Of a DNA stretch of 64,000 nt, positions 8,856-18,074 are shown in pieces (the stretch's first letter is position 1; every line of letters begins with the position of its first letter). The DNA is taken from NCBI GenBank assembly GCA_019912315.1, contig JAIOJA010000023.1, positions 105,671 to 169,670 of the forward strand, written 5' to 3'. This DNA comes from Planctomycetota bacterium. GTDB lineage: Bacteria; Planctomycetota; UBA8742; UBA2392. The position numbers and the translations under genes were made by a program. The notes beneath the pieces are model-generated. The model did not search any database and was not told the origin of the DNA. It saw only the letters and a program-made list of their open reading frames with translations.

Positions 8856-10145
8856 ATGGCAACCTTAGCCGTCGGTATCGATGTTGGGACTTCCTCGGTG
8901 AAGGCGGTCGCTCTCAAGCGCACTGGCTCAGGCTTCGCCCTCAAAAGCGTCAGCCAGGCCGACATCCGCCGCGCCGAGTTTCATCCCGAGGAATCGCCGC
9001 AGTCCATCGCGGAGGCCCCCCTGCGGGCCCTTGAGCGCGTCTCGCAGGACGCGTCCTTCGCCCGCAAGGCGTGCGCTTTCGCCGTTTCCGGGCCGCGCGT
9101 CGCGCCCCGTCTGTTCAAGTTTCCGTCCATTCCAAAGGGCGAAGTGGAACAGGCCATCCGCTTCGAGGCCGAACAGATTATCCCGTTCGACCTCGCGCAG
9201 GCGGCGCTTGATTTCGTGCTGTTCGACGAAGCCATGGAGGAAGGCAAGCCGGTCATGGAAGGGCTGGTGGTGGCCGTCCACAAGGAAGAAGTGGACAAGC
9301 GCTTTGTGCTGCTCAAGAGCGCCGGCTTCGACCCGGTGATTCTTGACATCGACACGCTGGCCCTTGCGAACGCCTTCAGCGAAACGGAAGGACTCAATGA
9401 GCGCGAAACTGTCGCCCTGATTAACATTGGCGCGCGCTTCACGAACCTTTCCATCCTGCACGGCACGCGCCGCGTGTTTGTGCGCGACATCGCCACTGGC
9501 GGCGACATGCTGAGTCGCGCCATCAGTGAAATTTACGGGCTTGACCTGCCCCAGGCTGAGAAGCGCAAGCGCGAGGCTTCGTATACGCCGCTGGATGACC
9601 TCGAAGGCGGCGGGGGCGGCTTCGCGGATGATTTCGGCGGCGGCGAAACCGAAGGCTTTGGCGAAACGGAAGGTTTTGGCGACACCGAAGGTTTTGATCC
9701 CGTGGACGACGGAAACGAAGAGTACGTGCTGCTTGACAGTGACCAGACCGGCTTTGAAAGCGGCGACACCATGACGGACGACGCGTTCGCCGCCAGCGGC
9801 GAGACACAAAGCGGCATCAACGCCGCCCAGCGCATCAGCGCCAACCGCGCCGTGCTGGCCGACGCTATGGGTGATCTGATCAGCGAAATCCAGGACACGT
9901 TCAAGTACTACATTAACCGGCGGATTATTCCGCGGGTTGACAAAGTGCGCCTGTGCGGCGGCACGGCGAAGTTCCCCGATATCGAGGAGTTTTTCGCGGG
10001 GCAACTGGGCGTGCCGACGGAGCTGTGGAATCCATTCGCGCGCATCGAAATGGGCGGCGCCGCGGGCAAGTACCCGCCGAACTTTCTGGATGAGCTGGGG
10101 CCCATGATGGCCGTTGCAACCGGGTTGGCGATGAGGGCGCTGTAG
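8856..10145 (+). CDS. pilM: Type IV pilus assembly protein PilM
   Basis: A 429-residue actin-like ATPase-fold protein of the inner-membrane pilus assembly platform. It would bind the cytosolic tail of PilN. It opens with the phosphate-1 region GIDVGTSSVKAVAL and has FKFPSIPKGEVEQAIRFEAE, typical of PilM, plus VALINIGARFTNLSI as phosphate-2. PilM proteins are normally near 350 residues. The extra length here is an acidic glycine-rich insertion at about 246-320 containing three GETEGF-like hexapeptides. After it the PilM core resumes (RVDKVRLCGGTAKFPDIEEF). ATG follows a GGAAGAG site. First gene of pilM-N-O-P-Q. Confidence 0.92.
   Translation: MATLAVGIDVGTSSVKAVALKRTGSGFALKSVSQADIRRAEFHPEESPQSIAEAPLRALERVSQDASFARKACAFAVSGPRVAPRLFKFPSIPKGEVEQAIRFEAEQIIPFDLAQAALDFVLFDEAMEEGKPVMEGLVVAVHKEEVDKRFVLLKSAGFDPVILDIDTLALANAFSETEGLNERETVALINIGARFTNLSILHGTRRVFVRDIATGGDMLSRAISEIYGLDLPQAEKRKREASYTPLDDLEGGGGGFADDFGGGETEGFGETEGFGDTEGFDPVDDGNEEYVLLDSDQTGFESGDTMTDDAFAASGETQSGINAAQRISANRAVLADAMGDLISEIQDTFKYYINRRIIPRVDKVRLCGGTAKFPDIEEFFAGQLGVPTELWNPFARIEMGGAAGKYPPNFLDELGPMMAVATGLAMRAL
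9642..9695 (+). repeat. In-frame GETEGF hexapeptide repeats inside pilM
   Basis: Three consecutive 18-base units encode GETEGF, GETEGF and GDTEGF (PilM residues 263-280), within a larger acidic Gly-rich insertion. Confidence 0.9.
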
Positions 10146-10204
10146 GGCACGGCATGGCTGCATGAAGGTTGAGCGTGCCGGGGGCGCGCCACAACGGGGG
10201 AACC

Positions 10205-10891
10205 ATGTTTGAACTGAACCTGATCAAGGACAAAGCCAAGGCGCGCCAGCGGCGGCGGGTTATCTTTTTGTCCGTCGTCAGCATTGTGTTTCTTGCGGGC
10301 TTGCTCGGGATTTTCGTCGGCAGCCTGTTCTGGCGCGAAACTATCAGGCTGAAGTCTGTGAACGAAGATATCGCCCGCAAGCAGGGCGAAATTGACAAGC
10401 TGAACGCCGAGCTCGAAATTCGCGAGCCCGCGGCGCGTAAACGGCGCAACGGGCTGATCGAAGCCTGGGAAGAAGACGCCAGCGTGCGCCAGGACCGTCC
10501 CTTCTTCAACCCCATTCTGTCGGACATGGCCGAGCACCACCCGGCCAGCGCGGAGTTCTGGTACAACGACATCACGATTTCCACCAGCGGCTCGCGCGGC
10601 CCGGCGAACACCGAAGATCCGTATGCGCCGGCGAAGGACCTGATGGGTTCGCGGGGTCTGGAGGCCAGCGGCTACATTGAAATCGAGGCGTCGGACATCG
10701 TGACCGAGAGCGAACTGAACCAGGTGGCCAAGCAGATGGACGGCATGTTGCGCCTGGTAGGTGAGCCGAAGTTCAACCTGGAAATAAGCGGGGAAGCGCC
10801 CCAGAGCGGCGACACGGAAGCGTCGCGCTACGTACCTTTCAATATGCGCGCGGCGCAGACCACATTCCGTCCTGACCAGCAGGCCCCGTAG
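10205..10891 (+). CDS. pilN: Type IV pilus assembly protein PilN-like
   Basis: A 228-residue bitopic inner-membrane protein. I start at ATG 10205, preceded by GGGGGA; a TTG at 10169 would add 12 unlikely residues. The N-terminal FELNLIKDKAKARQRRR matches the PilN peptide that binds PilM (consensus I-N-L-L). One transmembrane helix (about 17-45, VIFLSVVSIVFLAGLLGIF) is followed by a coiled coil (IARKQGEIDKLNAELEI) and a periplasmic domain. Sequence divergence is high, so the call rests on architecture and position between pilM and pilO. Confidence 0.82.
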   Translation: MFELNLIKDKAKARQRRRVIFLSVVSIVFLAGLLGIFVGSLFWRETIRLKSVNEDIARKQGEIDKLNAELEIREPAARKRRNGLIEAWEEDASVRQDRPFFNPILSDMAEHHPASAEFWYNDITISTSGSRGPANTEDPYAPAKDLMGSRGLEASGYIEIEASDIVTESELNQVAKQMDGMLRLVGEPKFNLEISGEAPQSGDTEASRYVPFNMRAAQTTFRPDQQAP

Positions 10892-10901
10892 GAGCGAGCA
10901 A

Positions 10902-11564
10902 ATGGCAGAAAAGGGATTGGGATCCTCCGGCAGTGAATGGACCGCGGGCATTATCGCGATCGTTGCCGCGTTGCTGCTTGGCGGCGCCGTGCCGGTAGGC
11001 GTGTATGCGGGGCTGTACAAGCCCAAAGAAAAAGAACGCGTAGCTGCTGAGCAGAAGCTGACCAGCCTGGACTCGGAATGGGAGCTGGTGATCCAGCGCC
11101 AGGACCGCGTCCGCGGGCTTGAGGACGACGCCGAGAAAATGGCCGAGCGCCTGACGGCGATTGAGGCGCCGTTTGCGCTCGCCGATGTCGAACGCATGGA
11201 CGTGACGGAAGTGCGCACGCGTCTGCTGACGCTTGCCGACAAGCACCACCTGGAACTGCTGCCGGAGCGGCAGCAGCAGTTGGGCTCAGAGCGGGTGTAC
11301 ATAGGCAACCAGCGCATCAGCTTTCCGAAGGGGTTGCACGCGACGAAGCTGATTATTGAAGCGCGGGCCTACTACCATGATTTCGGGCGTTTCGTGACGG
11401 AGCTTGAAACCCTGCGCGACCCGGCCGACGAAACGAAAATCATGAACGTGATCATACCGGAAAAGCTGATCTGCAAGGGTGACCCGAACGGGGGCAGCAG
11501 GCACGTGTTTATTCTGCATGTGTTCGTGGTCGAAAAACGGGACATCAACAGCATCGGGCGCTAA
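10902..11564 (+). CDS. pilO: Type IV pilus assembly protein PilO-like
   Basis: A 220-residue protein 10 bases after pilN. It has a short cytosolic start, one transmembrane helix at about 13-38 (AGIIAIVAALLLGGAVPVGVYAG), a coiled coil (EKERVAAEQKLTSLDSEWELVIQ) and a C-terminal alpha/beta domain. PilO forms a heterodimer with PilN and links the inner membrane to PilP and the secretin. Size, topology and order fit, although the sequence itself is divergent. Confidence 0.78.
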   Translation: MAEKGLGSSGSEWTAGIIAIVAALLLGGAVPVGVYAGLYKPKEKERVAAEQKLTSLDSEWELVIQRQDRVRGLEDDAEKMAERLTAIEAPFALADVERMDVTEVRTRLLTLADKHHLELLPERQQQLGSERVYIGNQRISFPKGLHATKLIIEARAYYHDFGRFVTELETLRDPADETKIMNVIIPEKLICKGDPNGGSRHVFILHVFVVEKRDINSIGR

Positions 11565-11590
11565 GGCGATGGCCTGGTTGGGGTGGATTC

Positions 11591-12889
11591 ATGGATAAAA
11601 AGACAAAGCAACTGGTCATCCTGGTGGTGCTGATCGTGGTCGCCGGCGGTGTGGCAGTGTGGCGACTTGGGTTGTTCGGCGGTGACGACGCGCCGCCACC
11701 CGCGCCCGCACCGGCTCCCGTTGCGGACGCCGGGACTCCTACGCCCGTGCCGACCAACCCGACGGGGGAGCCTACGCCGGCCCAGCCCGGCGGTGCACCT
11801 GGCCAGACGCCGCTGACCCAGAACCAGGACCTGGATATCCCCGCCGAGGTGACCATTTCGCCGGCGCGCTACCAGTGGCCTATCAAGCGCGGTGGCGCGA
11901 CGGATCTGCCGGATCGCAACTTCCCGGTGTTTGACCCGCTGCACGTGCAGAACATCGACGTGGTGGACCCGGACCGCAAGAAGTACATCGAGCAACTGCG
12001 CGCCGAGTGGATTCTCGACGGGATCACCGTGACCACCCAGCAGCGCCTGAAGATCGACGCCACAGGCAAGCCCATGCTGGGCGAATCCATCATGGAGCCC
12101 AAGCCGCAATATGTACTGGTGCCGCAACTCGACGAGAACAAGCAGCCGGTGTACGGCGCGGACGGGCAGATCGTAATGGTGAAGCAGCCCGTCTATGAAA
12201 TGAAGGACGGCAAGGTTGTCATGATGGACGACCTTGATGATGAAGGAAACCCACGACGCGACGAAAGCGGCAAGGTTATCCAGGTGCCCAAGCCCGAGTA
12301 CGTGCAGGCCGTGGATAAGAATGGCAATCCGAAGTACGACAACAACGGCGAGCCTGTCTGGGAGATGCAGGAAAAGTACCGCGACGGGCGGCGTGTGGTA
12401 AAGATGGTGCCGCTGATTCTGCCGCGCCAGGTGATTGTAGACGGGCAGCCGCAATTTGATGACAACGGCAAGCCGGTGCTGGAGACTGAACAGGTGTACG
12501 AGCCGATGCTGGACCGCAACGGCAAGCCCGTGTTTGAGAACGGGGAGCCGGTCTACATAAAGGTTCAGAAGAAAGACGAGGACGGCAAACCGGTCGTGGA
12601 TGAAAACGGCAAGCCTGTGATGGTGCCGAAGAAGAAGATGGTACCGGACAAAACTCCGCAGACCGAAGTGGTGGAGGTTATTGAGGCATGGTTTACCGGC
12701 AAGCCGCGCCCGTTCCGGGAGTTGGACCGCCTGACGAACACGCGCTTCACCATTGAGAAGATCTTCACCGAGCGGGTTTACCAGCAAGAAGGCTCGGGCG
12801 ACAAACGTGTGCGCTCGGGTGTTGATTTGCTGGGTGACACCGGCGCCAGGATTACTCTGTTTCTCGCGGATGACAGCCGCCACGACTAG
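11591..12889 (+). CDS. PilP-position protein with long internal repeat region
   Basis: A 432-residue protein in the pilP slot. Residues 8-28 are a hydrophobic anchor without a lipobox cysteine. Residues 34-75 are Pro/Ala-rich, a periplasmic spacer like that of PilP. Residues about 154-352 contain tandem strand-turn units of the form D-x-x-G-K-P-V (DRNGKPVFENGEPVY, DEDGKPVVDENGKPVM and others). The end, about 355-432, is PilP-like in size (FRELDRLTNTRFTIEKIF, then GARITLFLADD). A normal PilP is near 170 residues, so the repeat block is a lineage-specific insertion. It probably bridges PilN/O to the PilQ secretin; the assignment is positional. Confidence 0.6.
   Translation: MDKKTKQLVILVVLIVVAGGVAVWRLGLFGGDDAPPPAPAPAPVADAGTPTPVPTNPTGEPTPAQPGGAPGQTPLTQNQDLDIPAEVTISPARYQWPIKRGGATDLPDRNFPVFDPLHVQNIDVVDPDRKKYIEQLRAEWILDGITVTTQQRLKIDATGKPMLGESIMEPKPQYVLVPQLDENKQPVYGADGQIVMVKQPVYEMKDGKVVMMDDLDDEGNPRRDESGKVIQVPKPEYVQAVDKNGNPKYDNNGEPVWEMQEKYRDGRRVVKMVPLILPRQVIVDGQPQFDDNGKPVLETEQVYEPMLDRNGKPVFENGEPVYIKVQKKDEDGKPVVDENGKPVMVPKKKMVPDKTPQTEVVEVIEAWFTGKPRPFRELDRLTNTRFTIEKIFTERVYQQEGSGDKRVRSGVDLLGDTGARITLFLADDSRHD
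12050..12646 (+). repeat. In-frame D-x-x-G-K-P-V repeat block
   Basis: Seven or more degenerate units with a DxxGxP core (DATGKPML, DKNGNPKY, DNNGEPVW, DDNGKPVL, DRNGKPVF, DEDGKPVV, DENGKPVM) fall within residues 154-352 of the pilP-position protein. The spacing is irregular. The units resemble beta-hairpin repeats that read out as extended fibres in other surface proteins. Confidence 0.8.
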
Positions 12890-12913
12890 GGCGGCTTGTC
12901 TGGGTTAATGATT

Positions 12914-12976
12914 GCGCTCGCTCGGAAAGCGGGCAGTCGCCTTGGGCGACGAAAGCTCGGCAGCGCGGCGCTGCCG
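12914..12976 (+). repeat. Hairpin-forming intergenic repeat before pilQ
   Basis: The 101-base pilP-pilQ spacer contains GCGCTCGCTCGG and GGCAGTCGCC (12914-12941), related to a copy at 37240-37270. Two clean hairpins follow or overlap: GTCGCC-TTG-GGCGAC (12936-12950) and CGGCAGCG-CGG-CGCTGCCG (12958-12976). The second hairpin lies just before the pilQ ribosome site, so it could also tune pilQ translation. Confidence 0.5.
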
Positions 12977-12990
12977 TAAAAGGGGGGGCA

Positions 12991-15102
12991 ATGAGCAAGT
13001 TTATGCGTTTTGGTGTGATGCCGCTGGTTATGTTGCTGGCGCTGGGCCTATGCGCGCCGGTGCTTTCCGCGCAGGACGAAAACGGCGGGGAAGGGGCGTT
13101 TGAGCCCAACCCCAAGGATCCGATTACCGTGGATTTCGTCCGCAAGGACATTCACACCGTAATGCATTACATCGCGCTACGCTCCGGCCTGCAGATTATT
13201 GTGCAGGGCGAGATCGACGTGCAGCTTACGGTGATGTTCCGCAGGGTCGATCCCAAGGAAGCCATCAAGTCGATCTGCAAGGCCAACAAGCTCGACTACG
13301 TCGAAGACGGCCTGATGATCATCATCAAGCAGCGCCCGCAGGACATTCTGCAGGCCAACGTGGTGAAGGGGCTCGTTGACCCGGACAACCGCTACAACGT
13401 CAACTTCGAATCCCATGAACTCGTGGCCGCCATCATGGAAGTCGCGCGCATTACCGGCATCCAGGTGTTCATGCCGTCGGTTCCGCCGGCGGAGGGCAAC
13501 CAGCCTCGCGACCCGGACCAGGAAGGCGAAGACGTCAACCGGGTGCGCGATATCCAGGAACGCAAGATCAGCATGCACATGCGCGAAGCACTACCCGAGC
13601 AGATTCTGCGCCGCCTCGCGGACCTGGGTGATCTTGATATGGTCGAGCAGCCGCTCGACAGTTCGGTTCCGGGCTCCGATACCGGCTGGCGCTTCAAGTA
13701 CAAGCCGGTCAAGCGCATCGATGGGCAGGGGCCGGTGGGCCCGCTGGCCAACGACGACATCGTGATGGAAACCAAAAGCTGGATTGTGCCGGGCACAGCG
13801 ACCAGCACCCTGAAGTCGAACCTTACCGATATGCTAAGCCCGTTCGGCAAGGTGATTCACGACGACGACACCGACTACATCATGATCTATGAAGAGAAAG
13901 AGCGTATGACGCTGCTTTCCTCGTTCATGGACGCACTGGTGCAGCGCAACCTTGAACTGAAGGCCGAAGCGATTGCCAATGCGGACGACCTGGTCGTGCG
14001 CGAGTACCGGCTGGTCCGGGATGCGTCGCCTGCCGAGTTTGTGACGTCCATTCAGGGGATTCTGTCGGAAAACGGTCGCGTGATTCCAAACCCCGACCGC
14101 AACAGCCTTGTTGTCTATGAGCTCGAATCACGCATGGACCGCATCGACGACATCATGGCCGCCATGGACACAGCCCCCGAACAAGTCTTGATCACGGCCA
14201 AGTTGATCGAGGTGACGCTCGACGAGTACATGGGCTACGGGCTGGAGATTTTCACCAGCCACTCGGCCGACAACCTCAACGACGGGCGCTTCACCGGCAA
14301 CAGCTTTGACAGCGCGCAGGGCACAGCGGGCGGACTGTTCGGTCAGCCGACCGGCTTTGACCCGTTCTTCGCCACATTCACCAACCCGAGGATTGACGTG
14401 CGCCTTGAGTTGCTGGCCAACGAAGGGCGCGTCAAGACACTAAGCCAGCCGACACAGATGGTCAGCAACCGCCAGACCGCCAATATCACCGTCGGCCAGG
14501 AAATACCGTACTTGGAATCGTCATCGACGGCTGGCGCTGGTGCAACAACCGCGTCCGTGTCGTTCAAGGATGTTTCGATCACCATGGACGTCACCCCGAC
14601 AGTGCTGGAAAGCGGACTGGTGCGCCTGGAAGTGTCATTCCGGGTTGCCGAAGTGATTGGCAACATCGCCATTGAGGGCAACAATACACCTGTCCTCAGC
14701 ACACGCGAAAGCACCACGGATGTGTTTATCCGTGACGGCGAAACTCTCGTCATGGGCGGTCTGATGCGCGAGCGCGACCGCATGGACGAGAACGGGCTGC
14801 CGTTCCTGAAGGACATTCCCTTCTTGGGCTACCTGTTCAAGAGCGCGAACCGGACGACCAGCAAGACCGATCTGCTGTTCTTCCTGCGCCCGCAAATCGT
14901 GAACGCGAACGGCCCGCGCCTTGAAATGGTGGGAGCGGACATTGAGCGCGATCTTCGTCCGATCATCTATGAGGACGGCGACGACAAGAATGCCGACATC
15001 CGCGGCAACCGCTCACGCAGGATTGCGGTCGCGCCAAAGCCCGCGCACTACAACGAAAAGACGCGCCCCAAGACCGCGAAGGACGTCAAGCCCGGGGCAT
15101 AA
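12991..15102 (+). CDS. pilQ: Type IV pilus secretin PilQ
   Basis: A 703-residue outer-membrane secretin that forms the pilus exit pore. The signal peptide (MSKFMRFGVMPLVMLLALGL) is cut near LSA-QD. The N-terminal STN-like domain is PITVDFVRKDIHTVMHYIA and onward; N-domains follow, including ASPAEFVTSIQGILSENGRV. The C-terminal secretin core contains VKTLSQPTQMVSNRQTANI, VGQEIPYLE and the signature FIRDGETLVMGGLMRER with GLPFLKDIPFLGYLF. ATG follows a GGGGGGG run. Last gene of the pilus operon, with the terpenoid genes starting 6 bases later. Confidence 0.95.
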   Translation: MSKFMRFGVMPLVMLLALGLCAPVLSAQDENGGEGAFEPNPKDPITVDFVRKDIHTVMHYIALRSGLQIIVQGEIDVQLTVMFRRVDPKEAIKSICKANKLDYVEDGLMIIIKQRPQDILQANVVKGLVDPDNRYNVNFESHELVAAIMEVARITGIQVFMPSVPPAEGNQPRDPDQEGEDVNRVRDIQERKISMHMREALPEQILRRLADLGDLDMVEQPLDSSVPGSDTGWRFKYKPVKRIDGQGPVGPLANDDIVMETKSWIVPGTATSTLKSNLTDMLSPFGKVIHDDDTDYIMIYEEKERMTLLSSFMDALVQRNLELKAEAIANADDLVVREYRLVRDASPAEFVTSIQGILSENGRVIPNPDRNSLVVYELESRMDRIDDIMAAMDTAPEQVLITAKLIEVTLDEYMGYGLEIFTSHSADNLNDGRFTGNSFDSAQGTAGGLFGQPTGFDPFFATFTNPRIDVRLELLANEGRVKTLSQPTQMVSNRQTANITVGQEIPYLESSSTAGAGATTASVSFKDVSITMDVTPTVLESGLVRLEVSFRVAEVIGNIAIEGNNTPVLSTRESTTDVFIRDGETLVMGGLMRERDRMDENGLPFLKDIPFLGYLFKSANRTTSKTDLLFFLRPQIVNANGPRLEMVGADIERDLRPIIYEDGDDKNADIRGNRSRRIAVAPKPAHYNEKTRPKTAKDVKPGA

Positions 15103-15108
15103 GTAGTC

Positions 15109-16023
15109 GTGACGACTGACAGCAAACAGAACTTCGAGCGTCTGCTCAACCGAATGCAGCCTTTGGTTGAGCAGGCGCTCAAGTTGTATGCTTGGCCTCG
15201 CAGTGGACGGGGCCCCGCCCGCGGCGGCGCGCCTATGCGCCTCGTTGACGCGATGAACTATTCACTGCAGGCGGGCGGCAAGCGACTGCGCCCGATGCTG
15301 GTGCTTGCCGCCTGTGAGTCTGTCGGCGGCAGTATCGAGCAAGCCTTGCCCGTGGCCGCCGCCTTTGAAATGATTCACACCTACAGCCTCATTCATGACG
15401 ATCTGCCCGCCATGGACGACGATGACTTGCGCCGCGGGCAGCCGACCTGCCACAAGGCTTTTGATGAAGCCACGGCTATTCTGGCCGGCGATGCGATGGC
15501 GACCTATGCGTTTCAGGCCATTCTGTCCGGCATCTCCGACCCCGCCAAGGCCGTTGCGGCGGCACTTGAGCTGGCGATTGCGGCCGGGCTGGACGGTATG
15601 GTCGGTGGCCAGATGGCGGACCTGGAGGGCGAAGGTCGGCAGCCAAGCCCCGAGGAGTTGCGCTACATTCATGAGCACAAAACGGGCGCACTGATAACGG
15701 GTGCGGTGGTGTGTGGGGGCATCGTGGGTGGCGCCGACCAGAAGACGCTTGGGCAGTTGCGCGGCTACGGCAAGTCCATCGGGCTGGCATTCCAGGTAAT
15801 CGACGACATTCTTGACGAGACCGCCACAGCCGCTGAGCTGGGCAAGTCACCCGGCAAGGACAGCGCCAGTGACAAAATGACATACCCCCGGCTGTATGGG
15901 CTTGATGGCGCCCGCAAGTACGCCGACGAGCTGATTGCAGCCGCCCGCCGCGAGTTGGATGCGCTGGACAACGCCGATTCCCTTCGAACGATTGCCGAAT
16001 ACTTTGTGGCTCGCACGCACTAG
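15109..16023 (+). CDS. ispA: Polyprenyl synthase (geranyl/farnesyl diphosphate type)
   Basis: A 304-residue short-chain trans-prenyltransferase that condenses isopentenyl diphosphate with allylic diphosphates to make C15 or C20 precursors for quinones and undecaprenyl carriers. The first aspartate-rich motif is DDLPAMDDD (about 97-105) with the two-residue insertion typical of bacterial FPP/GGPP synthases. The second is DDILD (232-236), and GGKRLRP (about 57) binds diphosphate. GTG start 6 bases after pilQ; dxs follows, so the pair belongs to isoprenoid supply. Product chain length cannot be fixed by eye. Confidence 0.92.
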   Translation: MTTDSKQNFERLLNRMQPLVEQALKLYAWPRSGRGPARGGAPMRLVDAMNYSLQAGGKRLRPMLVLAACESVGGSIEQALPVAAAFEMIHTYSLIHDDLPAMDDDDLRRGQPTCHKAFDEATAILAGDAMATYAFQAILSGISDPAKAVAAALELAIAAGLDGMVGGQMADLEGEGRQPSPEELRYIHEHKTGALITGAVVCGGIVGGADQKTLGQLRGYGKSIGLAFQVIDDILDETATAAELGKSPGKDSASDKMTYPRLYGLDGARKYADELIAAARRELDALDNADSLRTIAEYFVARTH

Positions 16024-16088
16024 CCCCTGTGCCCTCCGCCCGCTAACATCAACTATTTGCCGTGATGGCGCGCCTGACCGAGGGACGG

Positions 16089-18074
16089 ATGTACGAGTTG
16101 CTGGAAAAGGCCAATACCCCCGACGAGCTCAAGAAGCTCGCGGCATCTGATCTGCCCAAGCTGGCGGAGCAGATGCGGCAGTTCATTATCGATTCGGTGG
16201 CGGGGCGTACCGGCGGGCACCTGGGCTCCGGGCTTGGTGCCGTCGAGTTGACGATCGCCCTGCACTACTGTTTCGACGTCCTGAACAAGGACAGCGTCGT
16301 TTTTGACGTGGGGCACCAGTGCTACCCGCACAAGCTGCTGACCGGGCGGCGCGAACAGTTTGGCACGTTGCGCCAGTACAAGGGTATCTCCGGCTTTCCA
16401 GACCCCAAGGAAAGCCCCTTTGATCGCGTAAAGACAGGCCACGGCGGCACTTCACTCAGTACCGCGCTGGGCATCGCCATGGCAAACAAGCAGCAGGGGT
16501 TCAAGGACCGCACCAGCATCGCTGTGATCGGCGATGGCGCCCTGCAGGAGGGTCAGGCGCTTGAGGCCCTGAACCACGGCGGCGACATGCGCGACATGAA
16601 GTACGTCATCGTGCTCAACGACAACGAACACGGTATCGGCCCCGCCACGGGGGCATTGGCCAACTACTTCAGCAAGTTCCGCACAAGCCAGGCTTACACC
16701 AGCGCGAAGAAGGACATCAAGAAAATGCTCAGAATGCTCGATGAGCAGACGGGCAGTTTCGGCAAGGCCGTTCACGACGTGCTTGACCACGTAAAGGCCG
16801 GGTTGCACGGGCTGATGCCCGCCACGCATCCGGGCGTACTGTTTGAGGAGTTGGGCTACTTCTATTACGGACCCATCGACGGACACGACATTCCGACTCT
16901 GCTTGACGCGTTTGAGAACATCCAGCGTGTGCCCAAGCCGGTCGTGCTGCATGTGATGACGAAGAAGGGCAAGGGCTTCAACAACGACGAGCCCGACCAT
17001 TACGCCTACCACGCCGCCAAGACCAGTAGCAAGCTGACCGCCCACCTGCCCAAGGAATTCAAGCTGTCCGGCGGGCCGGCATACACGGACGTGTTTATCG
17101 ACAAGACGTTCGAGATGATGGAGAAGGACGACAAGGTTGTCGCCATCACGGCTGCCATGTTGCAGGGCACGGGGCTGGAGAGGGTACAGCAGAAGTACCC
17201 GGAGCGCGTGTTTGACGTCGGCATGGCCGAGCAGCACGCGGTGGGTTTCGCCCAGGGTTTGAAACTTGGCGGCATGAAGCCGATCTGCGCGATCTACTCG
17301 ACCTTCCTGCAACGTAGCGTAGATCAGTTGTTCCAGGAACTCGCATTGATCAAGACCCCGGTTCTGCTGGCCCTGGACCGCGCCGGTCTGGTTGGCCCGG
17401 ACGGCGCGACCCACAACGGCGTCTTCGACATTGCGTACCTGAGCATGCTTCCGAATGTCGTCCTGATGGCTCCGCGCGACGCGACGGAGCTCAAGAGCAT
17501 GATGGATTTTGGGCTTGGGCTGAAAGTCCCGTCGGCCGTGCGTTTTCCGCGCACCAAGGCGCCGTCGGCGCGCAACGAGTTGCCTGAAGGCCCGCCACTG
17601 GAAGTCGGTAAGGCCGAAGTGCTTACGGAGGGCGATGACGGTGTGGTAATCGCGTACGGCTCCATGGTGTATCACGCGCTGGAAGCGACTGAGATCATAC
17701 ACGAGCGCCACGGCAAGAAGCTTACCGTTGTGAACGCTCGTTTCGCCAAGCCCTTCGACGAATCACTGTTCGCGAAGCTGATCGAAAAGCACGAGTTCGT
17801 TTTCACGGTTGAAGAGCACATGCGCCGCGGCGGCTTTGGCAGCAGCGTGCTTGAGTTCGTCAACAAGGCGAGGCTTGAGGCGAACAAGCTCGAAATTCTC
17901 GCCATTGATGACTGCTTCGTCGACCACGGCGCGCGCGTGGAAGTACTTGAGGAAGTCGGGCTCGACCCGGCGGGCATCGCCGCAAGCATCGAGCGCCGTA
18001 TGGGACTGGCCGGCAAGAATCGCGAAAGCGGCAGTACTCGCAACGTAGCCACAGGCAGCAGCGTAAGCGGATGA
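16089..18074 (+). CDS. dxs: 1-deoxy-D-xylulose-5-phosphate synthase
   Basis: A thiamine-diphosphate enzyme joining pyruvate and glyceraldehyde-3-phosphate, the first step of the MEP pathway. I choose ATG 16089 because family members start M-Y-x-L-L and GAGGGACGG precedes it; GTG 16062 would add nine residues. Landmarks: GRTGGHLGSGLGAVELTIALHY near the N-terminus, GDGALQEGQALEALNHGG for ThDP/metal binding, and in the transketolase middle domain FDVGMAEQHAVGFAQGL with the catalytic Glu. Length (661 residues) is normal. It overlaps nadK by 4 bases (ATGA). Confidence 0.96.
   Translation: MYELLEKANTPDELKKLAASDLPKLAEQMRQFIIDSVAGRTGGHLGSGLGAVELTIALHYCFDVLNKDSVVFDVGHQCYPHKLLTGRREQFGTLRQYKGISGFPDPKESPFDRVKTGHGGTSLSTALGIAMANKQQGFKDRTSIAVIGDGALQEGQALEALNHGGDMRDMKYVIVLNDNEHGIGPATGALANYFSKFRTSQAYTSAKKDIKKMLRMLDEQTGSFGKAVHDVLDHVKAGLHGLMPATHPGVLFEELGYFYYGPIDGHDIPTLLDAFENIQRVPKPVVLHVMTKKGKGFNNDEPDHYAYHAAKTSSKLTAHLPKEFKLSGGPAYTDVFIDKTFEMMEKDDKVVAITAAMLQGTGLERVQQKYPERVFDVGMAEQHAVGFAQGLKLGGMKPICAIYSTFLQRSVDQLFQELALIKTPVLLALDRAGLVGPDGATHNGVFDIAYLSMLPNVVLMAPRDATELKSMMDFGLGLKVPSAVRFPRTKAPSARNELPEGPPLEVGKAEVLTEGDDGVVIAYGSMVYHALEATEIIHERHGKKLTVVNARFAKPFDESLFAKLIEKHEFVFTVEEHMRRGGFGSSVLEFVNKARLEANKLEILAIDDCFVDHGARVEVLEEVGLDPAGIAASIERRMGLAGKNRESGSTRNVATGSSVSG

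Noticed and set aside
9642..9695. CRISPR-like repeat inside pilM
   Set aside because: The units are 18 bases with no spacers and encode an in-frame hexapeptide repeat.
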